Positions 23,588 to 32,486 of a stretch of 44,686 nt of DNA are shown here, one piece after another. The DNA lies in the NCBI RefSeq assembly GCF_019655435.1, contig NZ_BPFH01000012.1, positions 1 through 44,686 of the forward strand, in the 5' to 3' direction. The position numbers and the translations under genes were made by a program. How positions within the stretch are numbered: the first letter of the stretch is position 1; each line of letters begins with the position of its first letter. Source of the DNA: Jannaschia pagri. GTDB taxonomy: Bacteria > Pseudomonadota > Alphaproteobacteria > Rhodobacterales > Rhodobacteraceae. A model generated the notes under the pieces. That model saw only the letters and a list, made by a program, of their open reading frames with translations. It had not been told where the DNA came from and did not search any database.

Positions 23588-24262
23588 CTAGCGCTTCAAC
23601 CGCCCCCAACAGGGTTTCGCGTGGGCGCGGAGTTCCACACCGATGAGCGCGCCGTATTGATCGTTGGCCGTCTGCGTGCGGTGCCCCAGAAGGGCGCGGC
23701 GGACGTGATCGGGCGTACCTGCAAGCTTGCCGCGATCATTGTAGCTGTGCCGGAAGGTCTTGGTATGGGCCAGATGTGCCGGAACCCCTGCCTCGAGAAG
23801 CAGGGTACGGATCCGGCGCAGCGCGGTCCATCGGCTAAACGGCCAAAGGCGATCCTGCGGGGTGGCAAGGTGGGCCAGGTTGATCGCGACCCGCTCAGGC
23901 ACAGGGACGGCGCGCAACCGTTCTGCGCCGCGCTGTTTGAGGGTGTGGAAGACGACCAGCCCTTCCTCGGTATCGATGCAATCCCCGCGCAGCGCCAGCG
24001 CCTCGGAAAGGCGGCAACCGGTTACGTAGAGGAGCTGACAGAGCAGACGGAGGTCTTCCGGGGCTTTGCACGCTGTTGCGAGCACTTGGCGCTCCATTTC
24101 CTTGGTAAAGCTCTTGCGGTCCAGGTTCAGCTTGGCGCGGAGCTCCGGAGATAGAGGATTGCGAGGCTGAGGGCTTGCACCCGTTTGACCTATTCGGGTG
24201 CAAGCCCTGATAATCCAGACGGTTATACGCCTTAGCGGCGTGAACGATGCCCTGCCGGACAC
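23588..24262 (-). CDS. Short tyrosine recombinase (phage-integrase family)
   Basis: Catalytic domain of a tyrosine recombinase. Visible motifs: Arg of TGCRLSEAL (box I), HTLKQRG with the likely active Lys, KTFRHSY (box II, with Lys where His is usual), LLGHRTQTANDQYG holding the box II His and the nucleophile Tyr. The start is uncertain. GTG 24262 gives 224 aa; ATG 24097 gives 169 aa and aligns with where the related protein at 32694 begins its conserved core. Either way the N-terminal core-binding domain is short or missing. A 14-bp hairpin (24170-24208) lies within or just upstream of the reading frame and may be a recombination site. Confidence 0.8.
   Translation of the reverse strand: MSGRASFTPLRRITVWIIRACTRIGQTGASPQPRNPLSPELRAKLNLDRKSFTKEMERQVLATACKAPEDLRLLCQLLYVTGCRLSEALALRGDCIDTEEGLVVFHTLKQRGAERLRAVPVPERVAINLAHLATPQDRLWPFSRWTALRRIRTLLLEAGVPAHLAHTKTFRHSYNDRGKLAGTPDHVRRALLGHRTQTANDQYGALIGVELRAHAKPCWGRLKR
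24170..24208. repeat. Inverted repeat near the recombinase start, with a second inverted copy at 24300
   Basis: A 14-bp perfect stem (AGGGCTTGCACCCG and complement) with loop TTTGACCTATT. Twenty of 21 bases of GCACCCGAATAGGTCAAACGG (read on the minus strand, 24181-24201) recur on the plus strand at 24300-24320. The pair flanks about 100 bp at the 5' end of the recombinase gene. It may be a core site for that recombinase; this is inference. Confidence 0.45.
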
Positions 24263-24359
24263 TGAAATAAACGAATGAAAACAGAATCTAAACACGGGCG
24301 CACCCGAATAGGTCAGACGGTAGCATGGCGGCAAGGAAATCTTGCCGACCGGGGCGATC

Positions 24360-24968
24360 ATGCGCGCCTTCCTTCTTTGCTGTGTCGCCTTTCTGGCCGG
24401 ACCTACGTCTGCCGAAGAAGCGCCTATCTGGGCGACGGCACTTCTGCCGCAGGCCATGGATCGAACCCTGCTGAGCGAACGCATGGTCTGCGCCGCAGGC
24501 CAGTTCCACATCGCCACGCGGACGCATCTCCAAACCGTCTCCGAGCGATCCTTCGCTTTGCCGAAAGTGGTCCCCCATTGTCTGGCTGTCTTGGCGGAGA
24601 CGGCGCGACGAGAGGCGGCGCTCGATCTCTATTGGCGCCTGACGGTCGATAACGTGCTCTTCGATGCGCGTCAGATCGGGCCCCTGCAGTCTGACGAGTT
24701 CCGCACGGTTCTCGCGGCGGCGCAGGCCAATGCGACCACCTATGTCAGCATGACAGGTGAGACGCGGGCGTTGCCTTGCCCGCTCGCGTTCGATGCGGGG
24801 TTTCACTATGGGGCGGCTCGGCCGAGTGCGCAGGTTGCTGGTCTGGATGTGTCGGAACGGGACAGGTTGACCGCGACCTGTTTCGAAGAGGGAAGCGCCT
24901 TGCCATCTGCCTATGGGCTGACGGCGGGCATTCTGGCTGGCCAGGCATGGGCGCGGGCGGCGAATTAG
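24360..24968 (+). CDS. Secreted hypothetical protein
   Basis: A 202-aa protein starting at MRAFLL, with a signal peptide (about 18 residues, cleaved after PTSA). The mature protein is mostly helical (TLLSERMVCAAGQF, AVLAETARREAALDLYWRL) with four Cys (MVCAAG, PHCLAV, LPCPLA, ATCFEE), which may pair in the periplasm. No family recognised. It converges with the coiled-coil gene and their stop codons overlap. Confidence 0.7.
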   Translation: MRAFLLCCVAFLAGPTSAEEAPIWATALLPQAMDRTLLSERMVCAAGQFHIATRTHLQTVSERSFALPKVVPHCLAVLAETARREAALDLYWRLTVDNVLFDARQIGPLQSDEFRTVLAAAQANATTYVSMTGETRALPCPLAFDAGFHYGAARPSAQVAGLDVSERDRLTATCFEEGSALPSAYGLTAGILAGQAWARAAN

Positions 24969-25999
24969 CGAGGTCGCGATCTGTCCGCTGATGGGACGGA
25001 AGGGGTTCGATCTGGGACGACCAGCTCGTCTGCCACGGAAAGATCAAGGACGAGGTCCGGTAGGGCAGGGAGGCCGAGAGCGGGCTCAGTGCCTTCGGTA
25101 TCGCCTGAGACAGGCGAGGACGCTGCCGTGAGAACGGCCTTGGCTTGCTGCGCGGCTCGTTCCCAAGACGCGTCCCGTTCTGTGACATGGGTCGCGATCT
25201 CTGTGGCTGCTGTCTGAGAGACCTGGCTTGCAACCTCTGCCCGAAGGGCCGCATCACGGGTGTCCAGGTCGGAGATCGCGCTCTGGCGGTCCTCCTCGAC
25301 GAAACGGGTCAAGGATACGCCTGAGAGGCCCTGTGCGCGTCCTACAGACAGTGTCTCGACCGCGCGCTCCGTGAGGTAGCGGTCGCGCGCGTTACGTCGC
25401 TGCGTTTCCGCTTCTGCCAGGATCGCCTCGTCGGCACCCACAGCCTTGAGCCCATGGACGGTATGCCCTGCGATGACGGCGTCCAAACGGTAGAGGTCTA
25501 CGCGGTCGCCGCGCCGTTCGGCATCGGCGCGTTCGGCTTCCAGGACGTCTCGGGTTCGACGATAAGCTTCGACATCAAGACCGCTTTCTGCTGCCAGCTT
25601 CTCGATTTGAGACAGGGCCGAGCGTTCGAAGGCGAGATATCCTGTGCGCGCGGTGTCATGCTGTGCTTGTAAGGCGCGTGTTTCCGTTGCGGATAGATCC
25701 GCCAGGTATTCGATCTTGTCCTTCGGAGAAGATGAGGCGGCGCTGGATCGCAGTAGGCTTCCAACCGCGCCCGAGGAGGGCAGGGACACCATCGCAGAAA
25801 CTGTTTTGAGACCTGCACTGAGCGCGGCGCGTTCGGCAGTTAGGTTGGCGAGGAGGGTTTCAAGTTCCTTCTGTTCGGGCGATCCCTCTGGAACCTGATG
25901 CATTGCCTCCTGAACGTCCGCGATAGCCGCAGACAGCGCGTCCTCTTGTGCTTGTTGATCGTCGTCGTGGCTGTTTGCTGATGTCGGAGGTCTTTTCAT
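24965..25999 (-). CDS. Hypothetical coiled-coil protein
   Basis: A 344-aa soluble protein, Ala/Glu/Arg-rich and almost entirely helical, with probable coiled coils at about 20-75 (ELETLLANLTAERAALSAGL) and 105-270 (RTRDVLEAERADAERRGD, EEDRQSAISDLDTRDA). The C-terminal 50 residues are Pro/Ser-rich. The ATG at 25999 is preferred to a TTG at 26017. No good ribosome site is visible, and a TGGTA-tcatag-TACCA palindrome (25999-26014) covers the start region. The function is unknown; similar helical proteins occur on alphaproteobacterial plasmids near transfer genes, by recollection. Confidence 0.65.
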   Translation of the reverse strand: MKRPPTSANSHDDDQQAQEDALSAAIADVQEAMHQVPEGSPEQKELETLLANLTAERAALSAGLKTVSAMVSLPSSGAVGSLLRSSAASSSPKDKIEYLADLSATETRALQAQHDTARTGYLAFERSALSQIEKLAAESGLDVEAYRRTRDVLEAERADAERRGDRVDLYRLDAVIAGHTVHGLKAVGADEAILAEAETQRRNARDRYLTERAVETLSVGRAQGLSGVSLTRFVEEDRQSAISDLDTRDAALRAEVASQVSQTAATEIATHVTERDASWERAAQQAKAVLTAASSPVSGDTEGTEPALGLPALPDLVLDLSVADELVVPDRTPSVPSADRSRPR

Positions 26000-26202
26000 G
26001 GTATCATAGTACCACAAACTATCCGACCGTATGTTACGGTTCTGTTAAGATTGGGTTTTCAGGCGATCTGACTCATCGCCGATGCGTCCACCTGACCCGC
26101 AGGTTCTTTGAAGAAGAGCCGAGGAAAACGGGCCTGGAACCGGCCCGTCTCCATGCTCCCACAGGGAGCACGAGAATTTTGTTTTCTGGCTTCGCTTTAA
26201 GG

Positions 26203-26234
26203 AAAAAACCCGCTGCGCGGGATGCGCAGCGGGT
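26203..26234 (-). terminator. Rho-independent terminator of the ParB-like gene
   Basis: On the minus strand ACCCGCTGCGC-atccc-GCGCAGCGGGT is followed directly by a run of six T. It starts 25 bp after the stop codon of the gene ending at 26259. The strong 11-bp stem and T-run are textbook. Confidence 0.9.
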
Positions 26235-26258
26235 CTTGTCGCCCGGATGAACCAACGG

Positions 26259-27986
26259 TCAGGCGGCTTCGTTGCGCGCGATTTGCTGCAATCCATCGGT
26301 CTCACTTTGGGACACATCCTTCTGCCGATAGCTCCCCTTCGGAAACCCCATGAACCGTGGGACCCAGGTTGGGTCTGCGGGGTTACGTGTACCGTCGATG
26401 CAGGCGGTGAGGATGGTGCGCTGCACCTTTGCTGTCGCAGAGAGGTTGGCGGTCGCGGCCTCGGTGCCGGCGAACTCCCCGACCATGGCATTAAGCACCT
26501 GCTTATCGCGGACGAGGTCGAAGAAGGTCTGATCGGGGGACCAGTGCTCGCGCATGTCTGTGCCAAGCATCACGCCAAGGCCGTCGATGAGGGGGCTGTC
26601 CACGGACAGGCTCTCGATCATGAGGAAGGTCAGAATGCGCAGGATGTCCGCATCGGTGAGCGACTGCAGGCGGGTGAAGATGTCGAGCATTGGCGGACGC
26701 GGGTTGTAGTGGCCCGCGCCAGGGAGAACGGTCTCGACCTCGTCCAAACCAAGTAGCGTGGCGATCTCAGCACGTTCGGCTTCGAGGGTCTGCTGGCCTG
26801 TGTTGGCAGCAATGCTGTTGGCAATTTCTTCCTTCGGGCTGCGTTGCGGGTCGGCCTCGACGGACCAGAGAGAAGAGGATGAGAGCATATGCGCCGCGAT
26901 CAGGCGCAGGGCGAGGCTGCCCTTGCCCAGTATGTCGGCGCGCACGGCGGCGTGGCGGTGCAGATCGACATAGGTCTGGGCGGGCTTGGTGAGTTCCGGC
27001 TTCGGTGCTGGTGCATCGCCCGTCGCTGCCCTGTCGCGGCGCTGCGCCTCGGCGTGGCTGAGATAGCCTTCGTGCTTGGTGACTTCGCCCTTGTTGCTGA
27101 CGGCGATGAAGACTTTTCCGCCGTTCTTCTTTGGCGTCTTGCGGTGATCCCACGTCGCGAAATACGCGCCCGTGTCCATGACGACCACGTCTGACCAATC
27201 GTCGGCGCGGTAGCAGGTAGCGAGTTGGGCGATGGCCTCGTTCTGATGTGCCCAGAAAGCCTCGGCATCGGCAAAGTAGGCCTCTTCTCCGAAGAGATCT
27301 GAGATGACGGTGAGCCCTGCCGCCTCGTGGTCGAAGATGGCATTCTCGACGGGGATATGCGCCCCACCGAACAGCCAATCCTTGAGCCGCTGGCCTGTCG
27401 GGGCATAGGCCTCGTCATCCTTGACCAGCGCCCACCAAGCTCTCTGTTGCTTCGGACTTGCCATCGTCAGGATGCGAATGTCGCGGGCATAGATGTCGCC
27501 CTTGCGATAGGCCGTCAGGATCGGACCATGCAGATTGCCGAGAGCGAGCCGCTGCGCCACTAACCGCTCGGTCAGACCGAACGTGTCCGCGATGTCCTCG
27601 GGGCTGCGACCTTCCTTGACCAGCTTGGTGAAGGCCTTGAATTGATCGACCTCGTCCATGGGCAGGCGCTCGATGTTCTCGGCAAGGCTGGCCTCGACAG
27701 CGTGGGCGTCGTCGCCCGCCGCAAGGATTAGGCAAGGCACGGCGGACAACGCGGTGCGCTCGTCTTGGCTTAGGGCGTCCTCGCCAAGGATCGCGGTAAG
27801 CGCATGTAGGCGGCGCTGGCCCGCAATGACCTCGAAGCCATCCCCTCTCTCGCGGACGAGGAGCGGTTGGATCACGCCAAGGGCGCGGATGCTGGCCACA
27901 AGGTCATCGCAGTCCTTCGCACCATGCTTGCGCACATTGAGGGGGCTGACAGTGAGGTCGGTGATATCGATGTGATGCAGGGTCAT
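26259..27986 (-). CDS. ParB/Spo0J-like nuclease-domain protein (plasmid YubM type)
   Basis: A 575-aa protein. Residues about 5-110 form a ParB/sulfiredoxin-like domain (PLNVRKHGAKDCDDLVASI, VIAGQRRLHAL, EASLAENIERLPMD). A helix-turn-helix region follows (RSPEDIADTFGLTERLVAQR). The long C-terminal part (about 200-575) is typical of large plasmid ParB-like proteins of alphaproteobacteria and has no assigned role. It is not linked to the parA operon, so it is more likely an establishment or transfer-associated protein than the partition protein. The N-terminal GQRR and ENIER motifs are intact, so CTP/DNA-binding or nuclease activity is possible. A strong terminator follows it. Confidence 0.9.
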   Translation of the reverse strand: MTLHHIDITDLTVSPLNVRKHGAKDCDDLVASIRALGVIQPLLVRERGDGFEVIAGQRRLHALTAILGEDALSQDERTALSAVPCLILAAGDDAHAVEASLAENIERLPMDEVDQFKAFTKLVKEGRSPEDIADTFGLTERLVAQRLALGNLHGPILTAYRKGDIYARDIRILTMASPKQQRAWWALVKDDEAYAPTGQRLKDWLFGGAHIPVENAIFDHEAAGLTVISDLFGEEAYFADAEAFWAHQNEAIAQLATCYRADDWSDVVVMDTGAYFATWDHRKTPKKNGGKVFIAVSNKGEVTKHEGYLSHAEAQRRDRAATGDAPAPKPELTKPAQTYVDLHRHAAVRADILGKGSLALRLIAAHMLSSSSLWSVEADPQRSPKEEIANSIAANTGQQTLEAERAEIATLLGLDEVETVLPGAGHYNPRPPMLDIFTRLQSLTDADILRILTFLMIESLSVDSPLIDGLGVMLGTDMREHWSPDQTFFDLVRDKQVLNAMVGEFAGTEAATANLSATAKVQRTILTACIDGTRNPADPTWVPRFMGFPKGSYRQKDVSQSETDGLQQIARNEAA

Positions 27987-28071
27987 TGATCTATCCTTTC
28001 GCTGTGTTTGTCGATGCGGAGGCGCATCCCGAACCCCCTTGGGACCGAAGGGGATCGGGGCTGCGCTCCCG

Positions 28072-28578
28072 TCATCCGCAGCGATAGATCAGGCGCTTTC
28101 CGGCGATCTCGGCCTCGGAATAGTCCATGCCGAGGTCCCGCCCGATGGCCTCATAGTCGAGATACGGCGCGAGCCGCTCGGGGATGTCGCCGAACACACC
28201 TTCTTCGACGAACTGCTCGGCAAGCTCGCGCAAGTTGTCGTATTCGTAGATATCGAGATCGAAGTCGTCTGGGGTCGTGTCTACATCGAAGGCATAGCCG
28301 CAGTCTCCGACCGCCAAGATCACGCGTGTCTTCTCGTCCTCGTCCCACGCGTCAACGATCTCGAAGAAACGGCGAATGGTGTTCTGGTAGAGACCAACCG
28401 CACCAGCGAGAGCACAATCGATGGCCTCCCCGTCGATGAACTGGAGTTCGAACTCCTCGACGGGATCGCCGAAGTCGTTCCGCAAGACGGCGGCCTTGGC
28501 AGCATACTCATCAAAGGACGTGAAGTAAAAACCAACGGCTTGGATATCGTAAGGCTGGGCATGGAGCGTGACGGTCAT
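28072..28578 (-). CDS. ardA: Antirestriction protein ArdA
   Basis: A 168-aa acidic DNA mimic that inhibits type I restriction-modification enzymes, protecting incoming plasmid DNA. Family signatures: EEFELQFIDGEAIDCALAGA at about 40-60, RFFEIVDAWDEDEKTRVILA in the centre, and DIYEYDNLRELAEQFVEEGV followed by ERLAPYLDYEAIGRDLG and the conserved C-terminal GKRLIYRCG. Very acidic, normal length. It lies 85 bp upstream of the ParB-like gene and in the same direction, typical of plasmid leading regions. Confidence 0.93.
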   Translation of the reverse strand: MTVTLHAQPYDIQAVGFYFTSFDEYAAKAAVLRNDFGDPVEEFELQFIDGEAIDCALAGAVGLYQNTIRRFFEIVDAWDEDEKTRVILAVGDCGYAFDVDTTPDDFDLDIYEYDNLRELAEQFVEEGVFGDIPERLAPYLDYEAIGRDLGMDYSEAEIAGKRLIYRCG

Positions 28579-29083
28579 TTTCTGTTTCCTCTCAATGGGT
28601 CAGGGGTTGCGCATGCAACCCTTGCCCCTCGGCGAGAGCGGGGGTGCAAACGGAGAGGAAAATCGACGAAAGATCCGCTATCTTTTGCGGAGGGTCCGCG
28701 CCTCATCGGCGTGGAAGCCGTCAAAGTACGGATCTCTTCGGCCTATTTTGTTCGAAGTGCGCCGGGGGCGGAGACCCAAGCCCGCGGCGGCGCTGCCGAC
28801 GCTAGCAAGGATTCCGCGGAACGCGGATGCGCCAAGGATTGAAGCCCGAAGGGCGGAGACGCTCTTTCAGCAGCTCCGCGCGCGAGAGCCTGACCCGAAG
28901 GGGGGCGGAGGTCACGTATTTACAGAAAAGGGCTTATGCGACTTTGGCACGCTTTCTAATGAACACGATGGCTGTCCCATAGGGAAAAATTGCACAAAGA
29001 ATCGACCTGACTATCGATAGAGAGTGGGTGCAAAAACTCCTAAAGTATGCTCATATCTCTTTTCCAAACAAGGGATTCGAAAA
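28579..29083. other. Intergenic region upstream of ardA and of the cargo genes
   Basis: About 500 bp without a credible gene. The half nearer ardA is GC-rich, with short inverted segments such as GATTCCGCGGAACGCG. From about 28910 rightwards it becomes AT-rich. This change in composition marks the boundary between the plasmid backbone and the cargo region. Divergent promoters for ardA and the secreted protein at 29084 must lie here; I see no clear -35/-10 pair. Confidence 0.5.
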
Positions 29084-29725
29084 ATGCATTTCAATAAAGA
29101 TATGTTCTTGTCTATATTCAAGTTATTTCATATATCTCTTTTTTTTGGTGTTATGGTCACTGTCGCAACGAACGCAAAAGCGGATGTGAGGTGCAAGTGT
29201 CCGTCGATCAGCGCTGAGGGAGAAGGTAACAGTAGCTGTTCAGCCAATGAAAGCGGAGGTACATGTACCATCGACTTCAACTTGTTTGGAGTCCGTGAAG
29301 TGCGGGCTTCTGAGTTTCTCAGCGAGCAACTGGAGCCAAACTTCCAGCCTTTCCCCAATCAAAATACGGTAGACTCACTTCGCCAAGCGGAAGAATCAGG
29401 TATTCTTTTCGATCAGGTATTTATGTACCTCAATGTTGCCGCGATTAGTCAAGGAACCCGTAATCCAGAGTCTGTTCCACTCAGCGAAATTGAAAGCCTT
29501 TTTTCTTTAGCTTCGGAGTTTCAAAAGGAAATTGAATTTGCTTTCTCACAGCAAGTTTTTGGACAGGTTATGAGCGGAAGCTTAGTGTTTCCAACAGATA
29601 TGTTTGTCGACATGGGTGAAGTAGTTATTTCACCTGGCTGCGTTGAGATATTGCATAGCGGGCAGTGGTTGATGTTCAAAACGCATTGGTCATTAGCCGC
29701 AGAAGCGCCCGGATGTAGTAGCTGA
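29084..29725 (+). CDS. Exported Cys-containing hypothetical protein
   Basis: A 213-aa protein. The ATG at 29084 is preceded by AAGGGA; an upstream frame to 29024 lacks support. A signal peptide or anchor covers residues 1-30 (FKLFHISLFFGVMVTVATNA, then KADVRC). The mature protein begins with a Cys-rich stretch (RCKCPS, SSCSAN, GTCTID) and has two more Cys near the end (PGCVEI, APGCSS). No family recognised. Codon use is AT-rich compared with the backbone, suggesting recent acquisition. The next gene follows after 11 bp in the same direction, so they form an operon. Confidence 0.65.
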   Translation: MHFNKDMFLSIFKLFHISLFFGVMVTVATNAKADVRCKCPSISAEGEGNSSCSANESGGTCTIDFNLFGVREVRASEFLSEQLEPNFQPFPNQNTVDSLRQAEESGILFDQVFMYLNVAAISQGTRNPESVPLSEIESLFSLASEFQKEIEFAFSQQVFGQVMSGSLVFPTDMFVDMGEVVISPGCVEILHSGQWLMFKTHWSLAAEAPGCSS

Positions 29726-29736
29726 TAGGTGATACT

Positions 29737-30414
29737 GTGAAACATGTTGTAATGATCTTAGTAGGTGGGGCTTTGGTCGCCTTTCTTTTCTGGCGTCTCT
29801 GGGCCCCGGATGTAGATGTAAGCCTTTGTGAAGCAGATCCTACCGTCTGCCCCTGTATGCGGATTTTGCCCGAAGATAGACAACTAGGAATAAAGTTCTC
29901 AGTGGACAATGGAAAGCTGACTGAGCTTGAATTTGGTGGAAGTAGAGCGCAGGGAGAAGCACCTTCGGCAGATTTAGCCGAGAAATTCGTTCAATGCATT
30001 GAACGTGTTCGAAAGGATGCTGTCGTCAAGAATTTCTCAAAATTGAATACTTCGCCAATTGGCCAGATTGCTAATCAATGGCTGCGGAATAATGGACCAC
30101 AGATCACCCTTCGCCCGCAGAATGAAGAAGAGATCCCTATCATCAACAACTTACAAATTGGCCCTACCAGTGGAGTAAGATGGAAGATTCTTGAGGAATG
30201 GTGCTCGGGAGAGATGAGCGATTGCGTCGAGTGTAGTGATACACTTGCTGGCGAACAGACAGTGGCTGTCGAGGTTCGTTTGAGAGAAAATGCGCCAGTA
30301 TTTCGAGAATTCTGGTCGGACGATTGGCCAATAGTTGATCCAAAGCGCAAGGCTTGGGAATTGGTAGATAACGAAGGCAAGCGTTATTTGTACGCATGCC
30401 GCTCCCAAGAATAA
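29737..30414 (+). CDS. Membrane-anchored hypothetical protein
   Basis: A 225-aa protein starting at GTG 29737, with one N-terminal hydrophobic helix (VVMILVGGALVAFLFWRLW) and a periplasmic domain with several Cys (LCEADPTVCPCMRI, EEWCSGEMSDCVECSD, YACRSQE). The central VRWKILEEWC and C-terminal RKAWELVDNEGKRYLYAC suggest a compact beta-rich domain. No homology recognised. It is co-transcribed with the exported protein 11 bp upstream; both could act together in the envelope. Confidence 0.65.
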   Translation: MKHVVMILVGGALVAFLFWRLWAPDVDVSLCEADPTVCPCMRILPEDRQLGIKFSVDNGKLTELEFGGSRAQGEAPSADLAEKFVQCIERVRKDAVVKNFSKLNTSPIGQIANQWLRNNGPQITLRPQNEEEIPIINNLQIGPTSGVRWKILEEWCSGEMSDCVECSDTLAGEQTVAVEVRLRENAPVFREFWSDDWPIVDPKRKAWELVDNEGKRYLYACRSQE

Positions 30415-30520
30415 TCTACGTTTGGTGCACGTGTCATAAGTTGTGCAACATGACGCTTTTTTATTCGCACGCGAGGAGCGCGGATGTAGTATTTCCCGAT
30501 ATAGTTTGAAAACGATAAAG

Positions 30521-31231
30521 TCAATTTTTCTCTTGGCTGTTGTTCGAGATTGGTTCAACTTCCACGTTGTTTTTTGCAAGCGAAGCAAACAATTCAGTTG
30601 TGCCTCGGGTCGCATCCAGTGAACCTAAACCGCCGGTATCACGCAGCACAGACATGACACCATTTACAAAATTGGCCAATTTTGGAGCGCGATTTATGGC
30701 ATGGACCCCTTCCCGTGCGCATGCTTCTATGTTCCCGTAGAATAGTTGATGAAAATCGTCGTCTTTCTTTTTGCTTAGCTGTCGTCTGGCCATCTTTAAG
30801 GTGTCATAGGTTCTTGAAACGTTCACTATTGTTGGTATGTAGTCGTAGGCAGACAGGTATACCGATACTCTCGACAACAAAAAGAAGGCCGCTAGGCTTG
30901 TAGCATCCAGCACGGGTAACTCTGAGACGTGTCCAAACCACGCGCCAACCGCAAGCCCAGGCCCTATCATACCGATTATCGCGTTCCGAATTTCAAGTGG
31001 CCTGTTTGACGAAAACACAATATTAAACAGTAGATAAAGAGCCGCGAGCGCAGCGCTCTCCCAGATTGCAGCGCTAATGGGGTCTGTGGGAAGCGACAAG
31101 GTTTCTAAAATTGGCTGGCCGTCGATCACAGATGGAAATAAGGCGACTGAAATAAATGCCCCCCAACGTCTATAGTATGAAGCCAAGCTTGTTCCGACAA
31201 ACCCGACAGGCCCAAAATCTAAGTTTATCAC
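30521..31231 (-). CDS. Membrane protein, unknown function
   Basis: A 236-aa protein with three to four hydrophobic segments in the first 130 residues (SAAIWESAALAALYLLFNIVF, AIIGMIGPGLAVGAWFG, LAAFFLLSRVSVYLSAYDYI, quoted in part) and a soluble C-terminal half with helical text (KKKDDDFHQLFYGNIEACAR, KLANFVNGVMSVL). AT-rich. No family recognised. It converges with the membrane-anchored protein gene (30414). Confidence 0.6.
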   Translation of the reverse strand: MINLDFGPVGFVGTSLASYYRRWGAFISVALFPSVIDGQPILETLSLPTDPISAAIWESAALAALYLLFNIVFSSNRPLEIRNAIIGMIGPGLAVGAWFGHVSELPVLDATSLAAFFLLSRVSVYLSAYDYIPTIVNVSRTYDTLKMARRQLSKKKDDDFHQLFYGNIEACAREGVHAINRAPKLANFVNGVMSVLRDTGGLGSLDATRGTTELFASLAKNNVEVEPISNNSQEKN

Positions 31232-31541
31232 TCTATGTTTCCTAGTGTTTAGTAAAGATTGCCAATTATCTTAAATCAATACCAGCGTTAGGCGGCAAGT
31301 AGCTGGCCGTGCTGTTTGACTAATGGTTTTGCTTTGAGAGCGCTCCATCGGATCAGCATTTTGAAAGAGGAAGTAAATCTGCGTGATATTTAACACTATT
31401 ACTAATTCTGTTGGGCAGCAGCACGCGCAGCTGTGACTGACGAGCGGGGTAGCCGAAGCGGAGGCGAACAAAGCAGGGGAGGGCACTAAGTTCACTCCTT
31501 CTTGCAGTAGTAGAGGGCAATGCAGGGGGGCAGGTCACTTA
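31232..31541. other. Intergenic region between two membrane protein genes
   Basis: About 310 bp with no supported gene. It contains TTTAACACTATTA at 31389-31401, whose inverted copy lies at 32594-32606 beyond the next gene. The sequence just after 31430 is locally GC-rich. Otherwise nothing is visible. Confidence 0.4.
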
Positions 31542-32486
31542 CTAGTCAGTCTCTACCACAAAATCGAACGGTATCGACACAGGTTTGCGACGACCCTGAG
31601 TGTACTCTCTTCGTAAAAACTTGTTTCGAGGTGGCAAGGTGCGATCCATGCTGCTTAATACCGTTGCAATATGTGGACCCTCGCGATTAACAAGAAGCTT
31701 TGCCAGAACATTACCATGAACAAAAAGCAAGCTGTTGATCGGACCCTCAGCACCCTCACCATGTCCATCTTGAACGCTTGTAATGATATAAAAGAGCTGT
31801 TCCTTATCTAGCGTGTCCCCAGAGTTCCATTTTGCGCTAGCCCTATCAAGTGCACCAATAGCAAAATCAAAATGCTCGATGATTGATACACTCTTTTTTA
31901 TCTGCTCTTCATCTAAATAATTCACGAGGATTTCAACCCTATGTCGCAACGCATCTAGTTGCCGTTTTGCAAAGTCCAACTCCCTATCAAAGGCTCTTAA
32001 GTTGTTACACAAAATAATATAGTTGCCTTCAATCCGAGCGAGTTGTGCGACTGCAATCCGATGCGTTGCCTCTCTATATCCATGCGTCCACTGAAATTCT
32101 TCGGCTCCGAGTTGCATGGATTCATAGTCGGCGACCCATGTCATGCTATAGATTGAAAACTCGACATTTGGAGCCTTGTCTTCGACCAAGCTTGTGATCC
32201 TCATAGCCTTCCTTACATTTAGGAATCTTATTGCAAGGGGAATTGCAATTGCCAGGAAAACAATCTCCAAGACGACAGAGATGAAGTCATATGAAGGCCA
32301 GAAGCAAAACCAGTAACCTAGCTCTCCAGCATCACAGCTTTCAGAAAGCTGTGCCACCATTCTGAATGTATAACTTAGGGCGACATAGGAACATACTATA
32401 ACGATCAGTAGTATGAGCAACATCATCGCTGAGTCACTTGTAAGACTTAATGTAAATCTACGCGCTGAACCGATTCTAGGTTTCAC
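31542..32486 (-). CDS. Membrane protein with C-terminal helical domain
   Basis: A 314-aa protein with two transmembrane helices (about 20-45, MMLLILLIVIVCSYVALSY; about 68-90, VVLEIVFLAIAIPLAIRFL) and a long cytoplasmic helical domain (RAFDRELDFAKRQLDALRHR, EEQIKKSVSIIEHFDFAIG). The C-terminus is basic. It resembles small uncharacterised two-helix membrane proteins but no family is recognised. AT-rich. The whole gene lies between inverted 13-bp copies of TTTAACACTATTA. Confidence 0.6.
   Translation of the reverse strand: MKPRIGSARRFTLSLTSDSAMMLLILLIVIVCSYVALSYTFRMVAQLSESCDAGELGYWFCFWPSYDFISVVLEIVFLAIAIPLAIRFLNVRKAMRITSLVEDKAPNVEFSIYSMTWVADYESMQLGAEEFQWTHGYREATHRIAVAQLARIEGNYIILCNNLRAFDRELDFAKRQLDALRHRVEILVNYLDEEQIKKSVSIIEHFDFAIGALDRASAKWNSGDTLDKEQLFYIITSVQDGHGEGAEGPINSLLFVHGNVLAKLLVNREGPHIATVLSSMDRTLPPRNKFLRREYTQGRRKPVSIPFDFVVETD

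Noticed and set aside
26259-27986. Large ParB-like protein as the partition partner of ParA
   Set aside because: It lies 4 kb from parA on the other strand, whereas a small partner gene overlaps parA directly. YubM-type ParB-like proteins are usually not partition proteins.
28039-28842. 267-codon plus-strand ORF over ardA
   Set aside because: Antisense to a clear ArdA gene; no independent evidence of coding.
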